Shown: one piece after another, positions 63,929-64,000 of the stretch
Numbering within the stretch: position 1 is the first letter of the stretch
Layout: the number at the start of each line of letters is the position of its first letter
DNA from: Siderastrea radians
Lineage: Eukaryota; Cnidaria; Anthozoa; Scleractinia; Rhizangiidae
Direction: 5' to 3'
Assembly: GCA_964017195.1 (NCBI GenBank)
Contig: OZ024890.1
Coordinates: forward strand, 25,661,701 to 25,725,700
Length of the DNA: 64,000 bases
Made by a program: the position numbers and the translations under genes
The notes under the pieces: generated by a model
Database searches by the model: none
The model's input: the letters and a program-made list of their open reading frames with translations, nothing else
What the model was told of the DNA's origin: nothing

Positions 63929-64000
63929 TTAAGCTAATAGCGTTATCAAGTTAATTAGGCTGGTTTCAATTTTCACGTTAAGGCGACGTTGTACGGGAAA

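Overview
The window looks like genomic DNA of an anthozoan cnidarian, most likely a stony coral. It is AT-rich, its genes are split by introns, short inverted-repeat transposons are dense, and it carries genes with the architecture of nematogalectin, a cnidarian stinging-capsule protein. No species can be named from sequence alone.

Region 1 (about 3.6-38.5 kb) is a lectin cluster. Three genes encode signal peptide + Gly-X-Y collagen stretch + SUEL-type galactose-binding lectin domain, which is the nematogalectin layout. They lie at 7121-8893 (minus), 17066-20114 (minus) and 34966-38546 (plus). All three have the same three coding exons, all coding introns are phase 0, and each has a likely 3' splice site exactly 3 nt upstream of the ATG. 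A fourth gene, at 3623-4054 (plus), is an intronless secreted SUEL lectin with no collagen. Two of the collagen genes have exactly 31 Gly-X-Y triplets; the third has a shrunken collagen split by a Gly/Ser spacer. The rest of this region is non-coding sequence with many foldback and MITE-like repeats, including a perfect 72-bp palindrome.

Region 2 (44.1-56.6 kb, minus) is a complete 12-exon gene for cytoplasmic dynein 1 light intermediate chain, reconstructed exon by exon (471 aa). Its introns hold a decayed hAT transposon (46156-48940, with nested poly(A) repeats), an element with a 9-bp target duplication (51742-53280) that itself holds another element, a tRNA-derived SINE and a MITE. A 2.29-kb inverted-repeat element (56752-59040) sits 140 bp upstream of the dynein start codon.

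Region 3 (61.1-62.3 kb, plus) is a two-exon gene for a small secreted phospholipase A2-like protein with the catalytic His-Asp pair. The window ends with a TTAA-flanked MITE.

The lectin cluster and the secreted phospholipase could both belong to the nematocyst or venom repertoire, but expression is not visible from sequence. Exon boundaries were derived by hand from splice signals, frame continuity and family resemblance. UTRs and transcription starts are not resolved.
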